Origin: Phylloscopus collybita
Taxonomy: Eukaryota > Chordata > Aves > Passeriformes > Phylloscopidae
Reading direction: 5' to 3'
DNA length: 64,000 nucleotides
NCBI GenBank assembly: GCA_027886175.1
Contig: JAJNNQ010000006.1
Location: 2,666,001-2,730,000 of the forward strand
Part shown: positions 1 through 11,501 of the stretch, in pieces
How the letters are laid out: each line of letters opens with the position of its first letter
How positions within the stretch are numbered: the stretch's first letter is position 1
Translations under genes and position numbers: made by a program
The notes under the pieces: model-generated
Told to the model about the DNA's origin: nothing
The model's input: the letters and a program-made list of their open reading frames with translations, nothing else
Database searches by the model: none

Positions 1-1597
1 TTTCAGAAGTAAAAATACGCTTCTGTTTGAAATGATCCTGACTTGTGAGCAGCCGGAACTTGGGTATCTCTAAAACTCATTTTGCTCAACAATTTTTGCA
101 GGTAGTGTTGTTGTGTTGCCCATTGTAGGAAAACTGCATACTGCATACTGTCTCCTAAATACTTCCATATCAGAGAGACAACTTGGCCTATCCAAAGGAA
201 TACTACTTTGCCATTCCTGTAGTACATCTGGCCTGGAAAATCGAGTGACAGGGAAAAGTTAATGTCTTGCTGGTAGCATTGTCAGCTGCTTGGTGCGAGT
301 GATTCATTGCAGCAGCCACATAGGTCATGCATCTGTGGAGAAGATGCACAAAAAACAGGGCAAGGAAATAGTTTTACTGCCACCACGCAGAATTAGAAAT
401 AACTTTTTGATTATTTAGGGTAATGTCTTCGGGTCTGTGACTTTGTTTTTACAGAAAGATGAAAAACTCCCACTTTGACTTCAAGCAATAGCACTAATTA
501 AGTCAAGGCCAGTTGGATTTGAAATAAGGCAAGGTGGGAAAGATGGAGCTCTCTCTCTGGAATTCGTGCAAGTTCTCTTTCCCATCATGGGGAAAATCCT
601 GCCAGCTTCAGGAGGCTTTGTAATATTTGTCAGCCTTTCTGATTCTATTAGGAGAGATCTTTTACCCCTTCATTTTAGAGCAAATGTTCAGTAGTCACAG
701 CACCACTGCAGGGAGGCACAGCCTTAACAGTGCCTCTCTCCCAGCTAATTGTATCTGCTTTTATTCTCCCAGGAGCAGAGGAAACGCAGGGAAAGGGGCT
801 GTGGATCTGCTGTGCTCTCCTGCCAGTGACCCAGCCCCCAGCAGCGTCCAGGCTCAGCTGGGCTCAAGTCACTGGAGCCACTCCTGTGTGGGCAATGAGT
901 TTGGGGGTCTCAGCTCTGGGAAGCTCAGGCTTTGAGCACATAAAGCAATAAGATTTTTGGGAAATATGAGGAGGTTTTGTGGTATCTGGGTGAGAACTGC
1001 AGCTTCTGTGCTGGTTGTGATGCAAATTCTATGAAATTTAGTTAACATGTAAAATTAAGTTTTATGCTAAGAAGACAAAGTCAGATTTTTAAAAATAAAT
1101 TATTTCTTCTGAGTTATTTTAATTTTTGCCATGTTTTCCACCATTCCCTTTTACTGACTAGAGTGATGGTGTTCAGGCTTCTGCTAAAGAGCATTGATAG
1201 AAAACTCCTGGGATCTACCACAGTCCTCCACTGCATTGACTAAAGCAGCTGCTCCTTCCATGCCCTCCCTTTCAGCCTTGTGCACACCCTGGTCCCTGGC
1301 AGGAGCTCTTCTGTGGATCTGGTAGAAATCAGTCTGTGGCTTCCCCACTCTCTAATCTGCAGCCTCTCTCTCACGGTGTCCCTGGACACAGTGACATGTC
1401 TGACACCAGTCTTGTTTGCCTTACCTTTCAGGGACTCCTTGCAACCAGTGAATCCTCAGCTATCCTACCCTCTGTTCAACAACCCTACCACGAGTCAGAG
1501 TGGCTTTCAAATGCCATTTTTATTTTGTATTTAAGTACCTCCTTCAGGCTCTCTCTATACAAAGATTAGTTTAACAAAACAACAAACCACCCCTTAC
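1..1597 (-). other. CNMD: CNMD intron 4 (partial)
   Basis: This intronic sequence begins at the GTAAGG donor and runs to the window edge. I see no further CNMD exon, no clear transposon and no long open frame. AT-rich stretches lie at 1020-1130. Confidence 0.75.
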
Positions 1598-1711
1598 CAG
1601 CTCAGATGAGAGGCTCGCTTTAGCCATAGCATCAACGTCAGGGATGTGAGCTTTTGGCTGAGCTTTGATGTAACACTTTTCTCCTTCAGCAAAACGGATC
1701 CCAGTTATGCC
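1598..1711 (-). CDS. CNMD: CNMD coding exon 4 (start of BRICHOS domain)
   Basis: This exon has 38 codons, acceptor gcttttgcag ending 1712, donor GTAAGG from 1597. It begins GITGIRFAEGEKCYIKAQ, the conserved entry to the BRICHOS fold with its first cysteine, and ends SSEL. It is too short to stand out as an open frame and was found by matching the expected protein after exon 3. The next exon (rest of BRICHOS) is not visible in 1-1597. Confidence 0.92.
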
Positions 1712-4700
1712 CTGCAAAAGCAGAAGGCAGGGGGTTGTGCACAGCCCTCCAGCTCCTCACCACCCCCAAGAAAGTGCCTCAGCTCTGCTAAAATTGCCAC
1801 TGAATTTTCAGTCTGAAGGCTAATCTTATTTAAAACCAGAAGCAATAAAATGCTCTTCCTTCATCATTTTAGCTTCACAATTTTGGTCAAATTGGTCTAG
1901 AAGTTTTTGCTCGATTTCTGAAAGGGGGGGGGGGGGTTTATGTAAGTGCTTCCATGCAGGCTGTAGGCTACTTGGAGTAGCTCTGTTAATGAATCAGTTG
2001 ACATGATTTGAACTGTAACTTAGCACCTAACGTAGGCAGTCTTGAAATGGTGTTAGCTGGTGGCGTGGTACCCTTGTGACACAGTTCTACAAAAATGTGG
2101 GGGCAGCTTGGTTCAGTTGGTACAAATAAGTGACTGTGATAGCAAAGATAAGTTTGTGATGGGCAATTTGGTGCAGAAATCTGTGTGTGGGACTTCCCCT
2201 GGCCTACTGGGGTGAAATGCAATTGCATAAACCATAAATGTCTAGTTTTAGGCAAGAGGAAGAGCAAGTCTCCTGCAAGTCCTGGGACGTACCTTCCAGC
2301 CCTACGCCAGAACCTCGGGCACCAACATTTTGCCATTGTCTGTAGTGTCTGTGTTTCTACTGTAGGTTTTTAGGTAATCATAAAAGAGCTCTCTTGTACA
2401 TTATAAATTTAGATACCTTGTAAATGGCAAAACTTCTGTGTTTTTCATGTGGTTGCACAAGCTCCAGTCAACCACCTAAATATAATTACCTAGTGCCCTT
2501 TAAGTTGTGCTGGTTTTCTGCCTGGTCTCTAGCTGCCAGGAGAAAGGGATGTGGCTGTCAGCATGACCCCTCTCAACTGCCTTGAAGGGGTATCATGGAT
2601 GCCTTCGTGTGCAGTTTTTGGGTGCCACAGTGTAACAAAGACATTAAATTGTTAGAGAGTGTCCAAAGGAGGGCAATGACAATGGTGAAGGGCCTTGAGG
2701 GGAAGCCCTGTGAGGAGCCACTGAGGTCACTCAGCCTGGAGGAGACTGAGGGGAGAGCTCATTGCAGTTACAACTTCCTCATGAGGGGAAGAGGAGGGGC
2801 AGGCACTGATCTCTGCTCTGTGGTGATGGTGACAGGACCTGAGAGAATGGCCTGAAGCTGTGTCAGGGGAGGTTTGGGAGGTACTTCACCCAGAGAGTGG
2901 TTGGGCACTGGAACAGCCTTCCCAGGGAAGTGGTCACAGCACCAGCCTGGCAGAGTTCAAGAAGCATTTGGACAACTCTCTCAGGCACAGGGTGTGACTC
3001 TTGGGGAAGATGCTGTGCCAGAAGTTGGACTCGGTGATCCTTGTGGGTCCCTTCCAACTCAGCACATTGTGATCTACTACAGCATGGAGGTGGATGGTAC
3101 TGGGGCACCTGAGCCATGTCCTGTGTGTCTGCAGGTCCTGTGTAGCTGGACACACCCCCTTCAAAACAAAACGACTACCAAAAGCAGTGAGAGAGGGGAC
3201 GGCTCTGCAAGGATGGGTGCATTAGGACATAAGGCTTTGCGGTGTACCAAGTGTGCTAGGAATACCTTATATTGCCAAATCCAAGCCTTCTCTGACCATG
3301 CAGTCATTCCAGCAGTGCCAGTAAATCCAGAACTGCTGATGTAAATACCAGTCTGTTGGGAGCACACCTCTCCAGTTGCTCTCTCCTTTGTGTGCATTCT
3401 TGGCTGAAAACCCGAGTGGCACCATCCCTTTGCTGAGGTTGCCCCTGGCCCTCTGTAATTACAAGCAGGCGTCGTCCCTGGGAGGTGCCTTTAGCTGGTT
3501 GGTGTTAGGAGCTGATTGGTGACCTGGTCATGGCAGGCAGTATCTCACCAGCAACACAATGAGTTCAGCATCTCTCCAGTGGACTGGTGCTTTTGTGCAG
3601 ATGTGAAATGGCAAAGGCAAATGAGAAGAGCTCACTGTAGATGCTCTTACTCAGCTGCTAATAATGTTGCTATGGTGATGCTAATGAGATTTGCATAAAG
3701 GCAGAACCACAGCTGTTGGGAAAGTTGAGGTCCAATGTCTCCTGGCATGGATCCATTTGTTCTTGCTGGAAAGCCAAGGAGCTCGATTTCCTTGCCCTTC
3801 TAGATCCAGCAAGGGAAAGGTGGCTGCTCCAGAAGCAGAGATGCTTCCTAGCAGCAGCAGCTTTATTTTAGGTGCTGCTTTGACTTACAGAGGGCTTAAC
3901 TCTGAATTTGAGTGTTTCGCACCTGAGAATATTTAACTGCAGGGTCTGGGCCCTGTAAATAGGTTTCTGCAGCGTCACATAGATGTGCCTTAGTAGCTCA
4001 GGGCACTGCAGAGACCCACTCTATCTGAGCTGCTGATCTCTGCTGAGGCTTGGCATCTGTGAGTCCGGGCTCTGTGCTGAGCAGCCACAAGTTGCTGGGG
4101 TGCCCAAGTGTGTTTGCTGTCAGCCCAAGTGGCCAGCACCTGACATTTGGTGCATGGATGCATAAACTGAGCTAAATGCCTCCATCCTCTGCCATGCAAT
4201 GAACTCAGGCCAAGCCAAGGAGAGCAGCTCCCATCCTTGACCTCAGGGCAAAGGAAGCTCCCCAAGAAAGCACTGTAGAGTGGTCTCTCCTTGGTGTCTC
4301 CCTGGCTTCCTGTGTTGACCCTGTGCTCCTCAAACAGGGGTGTTTGGGGGAGGCGTTTTTGCCGCTTCAAACCACATGAAATCATGTGAGGGTTGTGTTG
4401 CAGCCTGACAGAATGTTTTCCTAGTAAAACCCCTAGGTCACTTGTCACGGTTCTGCTCAGTGGTTTAGAAATGCAAAGTATTTACATGAAGCCAAACCTG
4501 ATGCAGCTTAATCCGCACCACTTACTGGAGTGGTACCTGGCATGGCTCATCTCCAAAAAACACTCAGATTTTGGGTGTGTCCAGTGAGACAGTGCCTGTC
4601 TCACTGTGAAAGCAAGCCAGGAGAGCAAAAATGTTTGTGTAGATGGTTGGAGGCTGAAACCTGAGACTGATTGGGGCAGAGAAATCAGGGCAGGGCAGAG

Positions 4701-7700
4701 CAAGGTGTCCTTAAGAGTCCAGAGCTGGAGTGTGTTACGTGAAGGACAAGAGTGGCACTACTTACAATTTGAAAATCATGGACTTCAACAGCCTCTTCAC
4801 TCCCGCTTCCTGTTTTGAATGTCTCTAAGTTGTTTCCAGCATCTATTTCCATTGATCCATCTTGTACTTTTCCATTAATGCTCATAGTGTAGTGAACGTT
4901 GTACACCTGGAATCAATAAAAGAGCGGTAGCACATGCCAGTAATTACTTACTGCTTTGCTCCTACACCAGGCAACGGGCCAATCTGACTCTCATATCCCT
5001 ATTTAGCCCCTAAATTTTGCTGCTGCAGGCATTTGATAACCCTTCAACACTGCACTACTTCAGCCTTGGGGCAGGCTGGCAGTGGGGCAGCCAGCCCTGA
5101 GAGGTGTTCGGTCTCCATCTTTGGAAGTTTTCAAGGCCTGACTGGATAACAGCCTGAGCAACCATCTCTGACCCCACAGCTGTCCCTGCTCTGAGCATCA
5201 GGTAGGACTAGAGACCTGAGATCCCTCTTCCAGGGAGTGCTTATAGTTTTACATCAAAACAATGTGGGGTGAGTCCGCACCCATGTTCACTCTGACCTAA
5301 AAACCATCTTCTAGGACATTTTAGGAATTGCTTTTATGCTGGCATGATTCCCAAAGGACAGCAGGCGTGAATGTCCTACTCTGAAGGAAGCCAACCCCTA
5401 TTTATCTCTTAGGATGTTCTGCTGAGGCACAGGAAAACAGGTTCCTCTTGAATACGAACATACTTCCCAGCTTGTAATGGATGTGAACTTTGTTTAAATT
5501 GGATGTGAAGTTGTATAGACTCGTATTTTCCTTGTCAGCGTATTTGCCCTTATCCTATTTTCAATGAGGAGAGCTACAGCGTGGTTTGTATTTGCTGGAG
5601 GACCACAATCTGTGGAGGGGTTTTGTGATTCTCTTGTGCAGCTCTGCTAAAAGTGCTGCACAAGCATTTTATTTTGGGTCTTAAAAAAGCCTTTACAGCA
5701 TTTTAATGAAAAATTTACACTGACAGCTGGAGACAAATTTCTTCTTCTCTCACCTTCGCTCAGGGAAGTCTAAGGTGCTAAAGATTTATGGTTCCTCAGT
5801 AATACACAGCCACTCCCATATTTTTTTGCTATGTAGGAATCCTGTAGAATGTGGTCGATAAAACCAGACCAGCGTATGTGGTCTCTCCCTGACAGGGGCT
5901 GAGCTAGAGTTGAGACTTTGATACCCCTGTCAGGGAAGAATTTAAAGACATAAAATAAAACCAATCATTTAAAAATTGCCTTAGTTTTTTTTAACGAATG
6001 ACTCTGGATATAATTTTTGCAGTTGCTTCCTAAACATTTGCAAGTCAAGTGCAGCTTTCTGAGTTTGAAGGCAGCTTGAACAATAACTCTCAGCTTTCCC
6101 AGTGTCTTCATCTGGAGATCAACTTTGAAGCTTAATGAAAAGTGTGAACGTGATATATTTTGTATGGCTGAATTCAGATGACAGGAGCCTTATACAAGGG
6201 AACCATTGTCCTGCACTCCACAAATGCACCCACCTGCTCAGAGCTGAAAGCACTGTCCTCTGCCTATGTCACCATTTGCACACCTCTCCCTTTTCAAAAG
6301 CCTAGAGAAGCACATGGTTCTTGCAGCACATCTTGGAGGTCAGCAACGTATTCTGTCTTTTTGCTGTAAAACCTTGTACTTTTCTTTCTGATTATCTGAA
6401 TTATCCCTATGTGTAGAGGTGTATTTCACAGGGCCACTTTTACTCTGGCTGCTGGAATTCACACAAGGCTCTCCTTGATGAGGGCTGGCATGTGGCTGGA
6501 GGCAGTACAAAACTTCTTCCAAAGTAAATTCAAGGGTACTAATTTAATTTATGGAGAAAGTTACATTCATGTGTGTACCATCATGTTTCAAATATGTTTT
6601 AAACACAAATTCTGTGTAAACAGAAAGAAAAGTTAATCTGTAAACATGTTCTAATCCTCTGAAGTTTGGGTCTTTAACTGATCACCAACTTCTCAGTTTC
6701 ATTCTTTGCATAAAGCATTTCTCATGTACCCCAGAGACTGTAAATAATAAAACTTAACTTTAGAAATTGCTCCACAGCTGCAGACCTAAGTGTATGCACA
6801 GTCATACAAAGCACCAGGACTAATGGTGCCTGTTAATGGGTTAATTATAGCATTACATACTTGAGGGTCCAGGTAGAATCTGGACCGAGAATGCAGATGC
6901 TGTGAAAAAAGAATTTACACGTTTCAAAGCTTTTTTTGTCCTGAGAGCTGGAGTTTGCCCAGGATGTGAATCCCCAGGGACTTGTTGGGGTTTGAGTTCA
7001 CTAAGGATTTGTGAGCAGAAATCAATGTAGAGTCTGTGCTCTCAAAGATGTGTTTCATGTTTGCTAATAAATGTGCTTCCTGGAAGCTCCATCCACACAG
7101 CCACCAAAGACAGGGATTACGGGTTTGGGTTTTTAGGTGTTGGGGATTTTTGAAAGCATGGAAAAAAACCTACAGGTCTGCTTAGAGACCTCTTTATAGA
7201 CCTCGTAAGAAGCGCTTCCAGCCCGTGCCCCTCCATACGCGCGGGATCTCCGCGCCCACCCGGCCCCGGGCGCGGACGAGCCGCGGGGCCCGGCCCGCCG
7301 CGCTCACCTGCCGCTCCGTGGCTTTCCAGAAGTAGAAGGCGCCGATGGCCCCGGCCAGCAGCAGGAGGGCCCCGGCGATCAGCACGGCGGCCCCGGCCTT
7401 CAGCAGCCGCCCCGGCCCGGGGGGCGCGGCCGCCGCGTACGCCTGCGGAGAGCGCGGGTGGGAGCGGGCAGGGACCCCGGCCCGGGACCCGACCGGACCC
7501 CATCCCACCTGACCCGTTTTGGCCCGATCCGTCCCGTTCCATCGCGACCTGTCCCGACCCCACCCGTTCCCTACCGTCCCAAACCACCCCGTCCGGTCCC
7601 GACCCGCTGGGTCCCGTTCCATCCTAACTCATGCCCAGACGCTTTGTCCCGATCCCACCCTGTCCCGCCCGGTGCCTGCCGGCAGCACTCACGGGGGGCA

Positions 7701-7764
7701 GGCACAGCTCCACATCGTCGGGCCCCGCTCGGGCGATGGGCACCTTCTCGGAGCCCTCTGCCAT
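1598..7764 (-). CDS. CNMD: Chondromodulin-1 (CNMD/LECT1), 5' part, coding exons 1-4
   Basis: Four exons join in phase 0 (7764-7693, 7442-7308, 4906-4766, 1711-1598) to give 154 residues before running off the left edge. Each junction has a GT donor and AG acceptor on the minus strand. The N-terminus begins MAEGSEKVPIA, followed by a cytoplasmic segment, a single membrane helix at about residues 40-63 (type II topology), a linker containing YNVHYTMSINGK, and the start of the BRICHOS domain with its first cysteine at about residue 129 (EKCYIK). Known family role: the precursor is cleaved by a furin-like protease and the C-terminal Cys-rich peptide is secreted in cartilage, where it blocks vessel ingrowth. 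The rest of BRICHOS, the cleavage site and the mature peptide must lie on exons left of position 1. The start ATG has a strong context (GCAGCCATGG). The paralogue tenomodulin is excluded by the N-terminus and by PCDH8 as neighbour. Confidence 0.95.
1712..4765 (-). other. CNMD: CNMD intron 3
   Basis: This is a 3.05 kb intron between exons 3 and 4. It contains a 13-base G run at 1924-1936 and a CR1 LINE 3' end at about 2596-3085. The rest is unique-looking sequence with no recognisable gene. Confidence 0.85.
2596..3085 (+). mobile_element. CR1 LINE 3' end
   Basis: The segment follows the avian CR1 3' consensus: a gtccaaaggagggcaatga block, a gcctggaggagactgagggg block, ggcactggaacagccttcccagggaagtgg, and the terminal cttgtgggtcccttccaactc. 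The element is 5'-truncated, as is usual for CR1, and inserted in CNMD intron 3 opposite to the gene. It carries no functional open frame. Confidence 0.9.
4766..4906 (-). CDS. CNMD: CNMD coding exon 3
   Basis: This exon has 47 codons, acceptor attccag ending 4907, first codon GTG (Val, an internal codon and not a start), donor GTAAGT from 4765. It encodes the luminal linker with YNVHYTMSINGK and EIDAGNNLETFK, nearly identical to mammalian chondromodulin, ending DFQI. The frame runs on past the donor by chance only. Confidence 0.95.
5110..5236 (+). mobile_element. CR1 LINE 3' fragment
   Basis: This short fragment has tctccatctttggaagttttca, cctgactggataacagcctgagcaacc, taggactagagacc and ccctcttcca, matching the last 130 bases of a diverged CR1. 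It is old and truncated. Confidence 0.7.
5886..5936. repeat. Perfect 13-bp inverted repeat with 25-nt loop
   Basis: The arms TCCCTGACAGGGG (5886-5898) and CCCCTGTCAGGGA (5924-5936) are exact reverse complements, in CNMD intron 2. Confidence 0.9.
7308..7442 (-). CDS. CNMD: CNMD coding exon 2 (membrane anchor)
   Basis: This exon has 45 codons between acceptor ctctccgcag (ending 7443) and donor GTGAGC (from 7307). It encodes the juxtamembrane segment, one uninterrupted hydrophobic helix of about 23 residues ending in AFYFW, and the first luminal residues ATERQ. The hydrophobic run plus the AIGAFYFWK motif are diagnostic of chondromodulin. Confidence 0.94.
7443..7692 (-). repeat. CNMD intron 1 with degenerate C-rich minisatellite
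   Basis: The intron is only 250 nt. About 7485-7675 is a degenerate tandem array built from units such as cccgttcc, cccgaccc and ccatc on the plus strand, so the transcribed strand product is G-rich (repeats of GGGACGGG). Several overlapping open frames across it are artefacts of the repeat. Confidence 0.75.
7693..7764 (-). CDS. CNMD: CNMD coding exon 1
   Basis: This exon has 24 codons, ATG at 7764-7762, ending in two proline codons directly before a GTGAGT donor at 7692-7687. Reading on through the donor gives a longer open frame, but the homologous protein continues Pro-Pro-Ala-Tyr-Ala, which is restored only by splicing to exon 2. It encodes the cytoplasmic tail and lies in a CpG-rich segment. 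Confidence 0.93.
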
Positions 7765-8090
7765 GGCTGCCGCGGGAGGGAGACCTGCCCGGGCTCGGCC
7801 CCGGCCCCGGCCCCGGCGGGGCTGCACCGCCCCGGCCCGCCCCGCTCCCGGCCCCGGCCCCGGCCCGCGGGGAGGGCAGCACCGCCCAGTCCCGGGCACA
7901 ATGAGCCCCTTGAGCTGCCCAGCAGCCGGCGGAGCTCCCCGGGGCTGTGCCCTCCTGCCCCATCGCCGGCCCCTCCAACCGAGCCCCGGGTCTCCTCCCC
8001 AGCTTCCGAGCAGGGGGTCGGGGGTGTAGGGGACACGCACCCCGCGCACGCCGCGGCGGAGAGGAGAGGTGCCCCGTCAGACAGACGGCC
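7765..8090 (-). promoter_or_regulatory. CNMD: CNMD 5' flank / CpG island
   Basis: This sequence lies directly upstream of the CNMD ATG and is very GC- and CpG-rich, with a run of ggcccc units at 7797-7818 and again near 7850-7865. No TATA box is apparent, which suits a CpG-island promoter. The exact start site cannot be read from sequence. The island continues downstream through exons 1 and 2 to about 7210. Confidence 0.6.
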
Positions 8091-8096
8091 GTCATA

Positions 8097-8097
<1 letters not shown>

Positions 8098-8148
<51 letters not shown>
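8098..8148. repeat. Poly(A)/poly(T) tract, 51 bp
   Basis: This is an uninterrupted run of 51 A on the plus strand, 334 bp upstream of the CNMD start codon, at the edge of its CpG island. No retroelement body or target-site duplication is evident beside it. Confidence 0.97.
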
Positions 8149-8149
<1 letters not shown>

Positions 8150-8151
<2 letters not shown>

Positions 8152-11100
8152 AGCTTTTAAAATAGAATAACGTGTTAACTGTTTTTTTTACACTTGCCAC
8201 AGGAATTCGCAGGCGCTGGAGCTGACAAGCTGCTGGTCGGTGACTGCTCCGCAGAACACCTCGCTGACTGGCACAAGCCAACAGCCTCCAGCTGAGCCCC
8301 GTGTCCAGGCTGGGCACAAGCCAGGAACGGGAGCAGCGAGCCCAGGCCTGCTACAGGCTAAGTGAGGGCAAAGTGAGGGGGTAATTTAATCTTTTCATTT
8401 AATAAGGATACCTTGCACCTTTATACCTGAAGTAGATGTATCCCTAGGATTTCTTCTGTTTCCTGTCACCATGCTCAGCTGGGCTTTGTTTTTGAGTATC
8501 TGAGGTATGGCTAGGGTCATGAATTTTGGGTGGAAGGAGCATTTGTCTATGTCTGTTGGTTCATTCTAATATTGTACATGGCAAGGTTTGAAGGGCTACA
8601 ACGGCCTATGTGAGTCTATCCATGTGTCTGTCCATGTCTGTGTTTCCTTCACGCCCCTTGTGGATGTCCTGCCTGTACATACATGCACATGCATGTGTCT
8701 GTTTGTGCATGCCTTGATGCTGGAAAACAAACTGTGCTGGACCCCTTTGGGGCTGATGGTGTCAAACACAAGCCCAGCATCCTTTGCAAGACTGGAAACT
8801 GAGACAGAAACACCAGCTGCAGAAGGTGTGTGATGGGGGGTGGGTCTGAGTTGTGACCCATCCTGCCCTTACCCTTCTTGCTCAGTGGCCCAGCTCCAGT
8901 TACCCAGACAGGCAGCAGTGAGAGGGGGTTCATCTGGGGAGACCTTGCCACAGGGAGCCCCGTCTCATCCCAGAGCAGGGCCTACACTAACCAGCTCTGC
9001 TGCAGCGATATTTTTTTCAAAGTATGTGTCTCTATTTAGATTTCTCTTCCCCTTTCTTCTCCATTTTGCTGATTGGCAGGTTGTTCAGTTGTTACACACT
9101 ACTGACACATCCCCCTCATCTTAGAATTTCTGGGATCTCGATAGTGGAAGCCAGCTGATGGCCTCGTCCCACCATGGCTCATCCCACAAAAGGAAAGTCT
9201 GGCCCCCACTGCTGATTGCTTGCACCTGACTCTCTCCTCTGTGCCCCACTCCATAACAGCAAAAGTCTTTGTTTTTTCATGTCTGAATCCCCTTAACTGA
9301 CTTTACCAGTAATTGAAAACCCATCGTTAATCACTGCAAAAGCAGAGAAAGCTCAGGCTCTCCTGACCACCTTGTGTTTGCTTGCTTGGGAACTGAATCC
9401 CAGAGACATAAGATTCCCATTTTCCTCCCCTTCAACCTAAATTCATCCTTTCCGTCGATTACTGTCGTTAACGATCAGACCTTCAACCAAAATTTAACGG
9501 GCATAGTTGCTGCTGAAAATAAACACAATCACAGCTCATTAAATCAAAAGCAAAGCCCACTGTGCAACTTCCTAAACTAGGACATATTCCAACCCGCTCT
9601 TGAATGACATACTGTGGTAGTTCGGGCCAATAATAAGATTATGATCCTCTTCATTAGCAAGTATTTTGTTACACCAAAAATCTCGTGAATGGATATGTCT
9701 ATCTTGGCAAAATGTGAGAATCCCAGCCTTTGATCTCAAACCTTCATTTAGCATCACTGCTTTAAAAAGACAGATTTATTTTAAGGCCCCTGTGCTTGTC
9801 TCCCATGGGAAAATGTGCCAGGGAAGGAGTGCTTGCCCAAGAAGAGCTGCTGCTCACTGGGGTTCAGCGTGTTCGAGCTGCTTCCCTGAGACTAAGGAGA
9901 GGAAGCTGCTGTCCCTCCCATCCTGGCAAGTATCTGAGTGCCCAGTGGCTCCTTTCTCCGGAGGTGACTGGAAGGACAGAGGGAGGCCAAGCTGTTTTGT
10001 CTTACAAAAGTGTGCCTGAGGCTGCCCTGACAAGGACTGTTAGCAAAGAGACACTACCAGTGCAAGAATGAGTAGGTGGAATTCTGTGCTGGATGTTCAT
10101 GGAGGGGCCTTCGCTCCAGTGCTGAGTGGTGAAATGCAATATCCCCCCTGGAGCAAAAGGATAGGGTCGGAAGGCTCACCCCACCCTACTGATGGGGCAG
10201 CAGTGGCCCTGGCAGGTCTTGGCATGGGCAGATTTGAGCAATTCCAAGCAGTGGTGCCAGCTGCAAGCTGACCCGCAGGGATTGGTGCCTGGCTGCTGGT
10301 CCTTGGCAGGCTGCAGTGTGAGATGGGTCCTGCTCGCCTGGGGAGGTGTGGGTGGGAGAACCAGTCCTTTGGGAGTCAGCTGTTCTGCCTAAACCCTGGG
10401 AGAGAAGCTGTGCAGTGTTCCGTCCTCAAGTCAAGGTGCAAATTCCCCAAGTAATCCTCCAAACATATTTTCTCATGCAGGGAACAATCTCAGATTATTT
10501 TTTTCCCAATTCAGAGCATCACTGCCTCTTCCTCTTTTGTTCCACAGACAGAGGAAGAGCAGCATGAAATTTCAAGCTGTGAAAAAAAAATGCTCCTGTT
10601 ACAGGGTTCACAGCTTACCACCTCTAGTTAACCCCTATGCTCATGCTTTGCCTTTTGTGTGGGCGCAGAGCTGTTTCCCTTGGAGGGTGCAGAGAGTGCA
10701 TTTTTGCCGTTTGATTGATTAGGTGACAAGAGAGGAAACAGGAGTTTTTAGACAGATGCAAATCTGTGCAAACAGCTCTGCATTCAGCAGCTCCAGACTC
10801 TCACTGCAGAGTGCAAAGACGATTGCAACAGCCACTGTTTGCAGGGCTTAGGACAAAAAAAACGTGACTTGCCTTTCACTGGCTGAACCTTTCATTTGCA
10901 ATAAAGATGACGGTGATAGCAGTGTCTGAGCTCAGTCTCCTCTCTAAATAACATGTGTGTGCTCAGCTGGATTAAGCCAACTTCTGAGACTGGAAATCAT
11001 AATAACAGTCTTTTACAGGACAGCCTTTCTGGTCGTCTAATACTATTATCCTCTGGGCTCAAAAGCATTCCAGAGCACTTGGAGTGCTACGATGAATGTG

Positions 11101-11500
11101 AGGCTGTTTAGCTGATAGTACTGGCTTGTCTCAAGGAAGCACATTTTCTCATTATTTTCAAGTTTAAAGAAAAAGTTTAGAAGAAGAAATGGAAATATTA
11201 AAAATGAGAAGGATTTGGTCATGCTGTGTGCCTTTCTGAAAGTCTCTTCTGGTGCCTTATGCATTTCATCTTCATTTTCTAAGTGGTCCAAATAGTTGTT
11301 TGAACTCCATTATGGCCTGAATGAAAATTTGTGAGGGTTACTGAGACTGGGCACCTGATTCACTGCTCTGCTTTTCCATGGCTTTACACCACCATAACAT
11401 GGTGCCAATTCAGGTTCCACATACTTGATGTCTCTTCAGTAATAACCAAGATCCTTGAGGGAAAAAAGTCCTGCAGAAAAAGCAAATGTTGGCTTTGCTA
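8150..11500. other. Intergenic, no gene seen
   Basis: This is sequence upstream of CNMD. All open frames are under 120 codons with no recognisable protein similarity. No transposon is confidently identified. A T run sits near 10498-10504. Confidence 0.6.
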
Positions 11501-11501
11501 T

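Larger units (their letters stand above)
4907..7307 (-). other. CNMD: CNMD intron 2
   Basis: This is a 2.4 kb intron. It holds a short CR1 3' fragment at about 5110-5236 and a perfect 13-bp inverted repeat at 5886-5936. The region next to exon 2 turns sharply GC-rich from about 7200. No coding exon is seen in it. Confidence 0.85.

Noticed and set aside
1..1597. Possible next CNMD exon near the left edge
   Set aside because: No segment on the minus strand encodes the expected remainder of the BRICHOS domain.
7458..8317. Overlapping open frames of up to 248 codons around CNMD exons 1-2, including poly-Phe or poly-Lys tails
   Set aside because: These are products of the C-rich minisatellite, the CpG island and the 51-bp A tract. 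Only the CNMD exons have homology.
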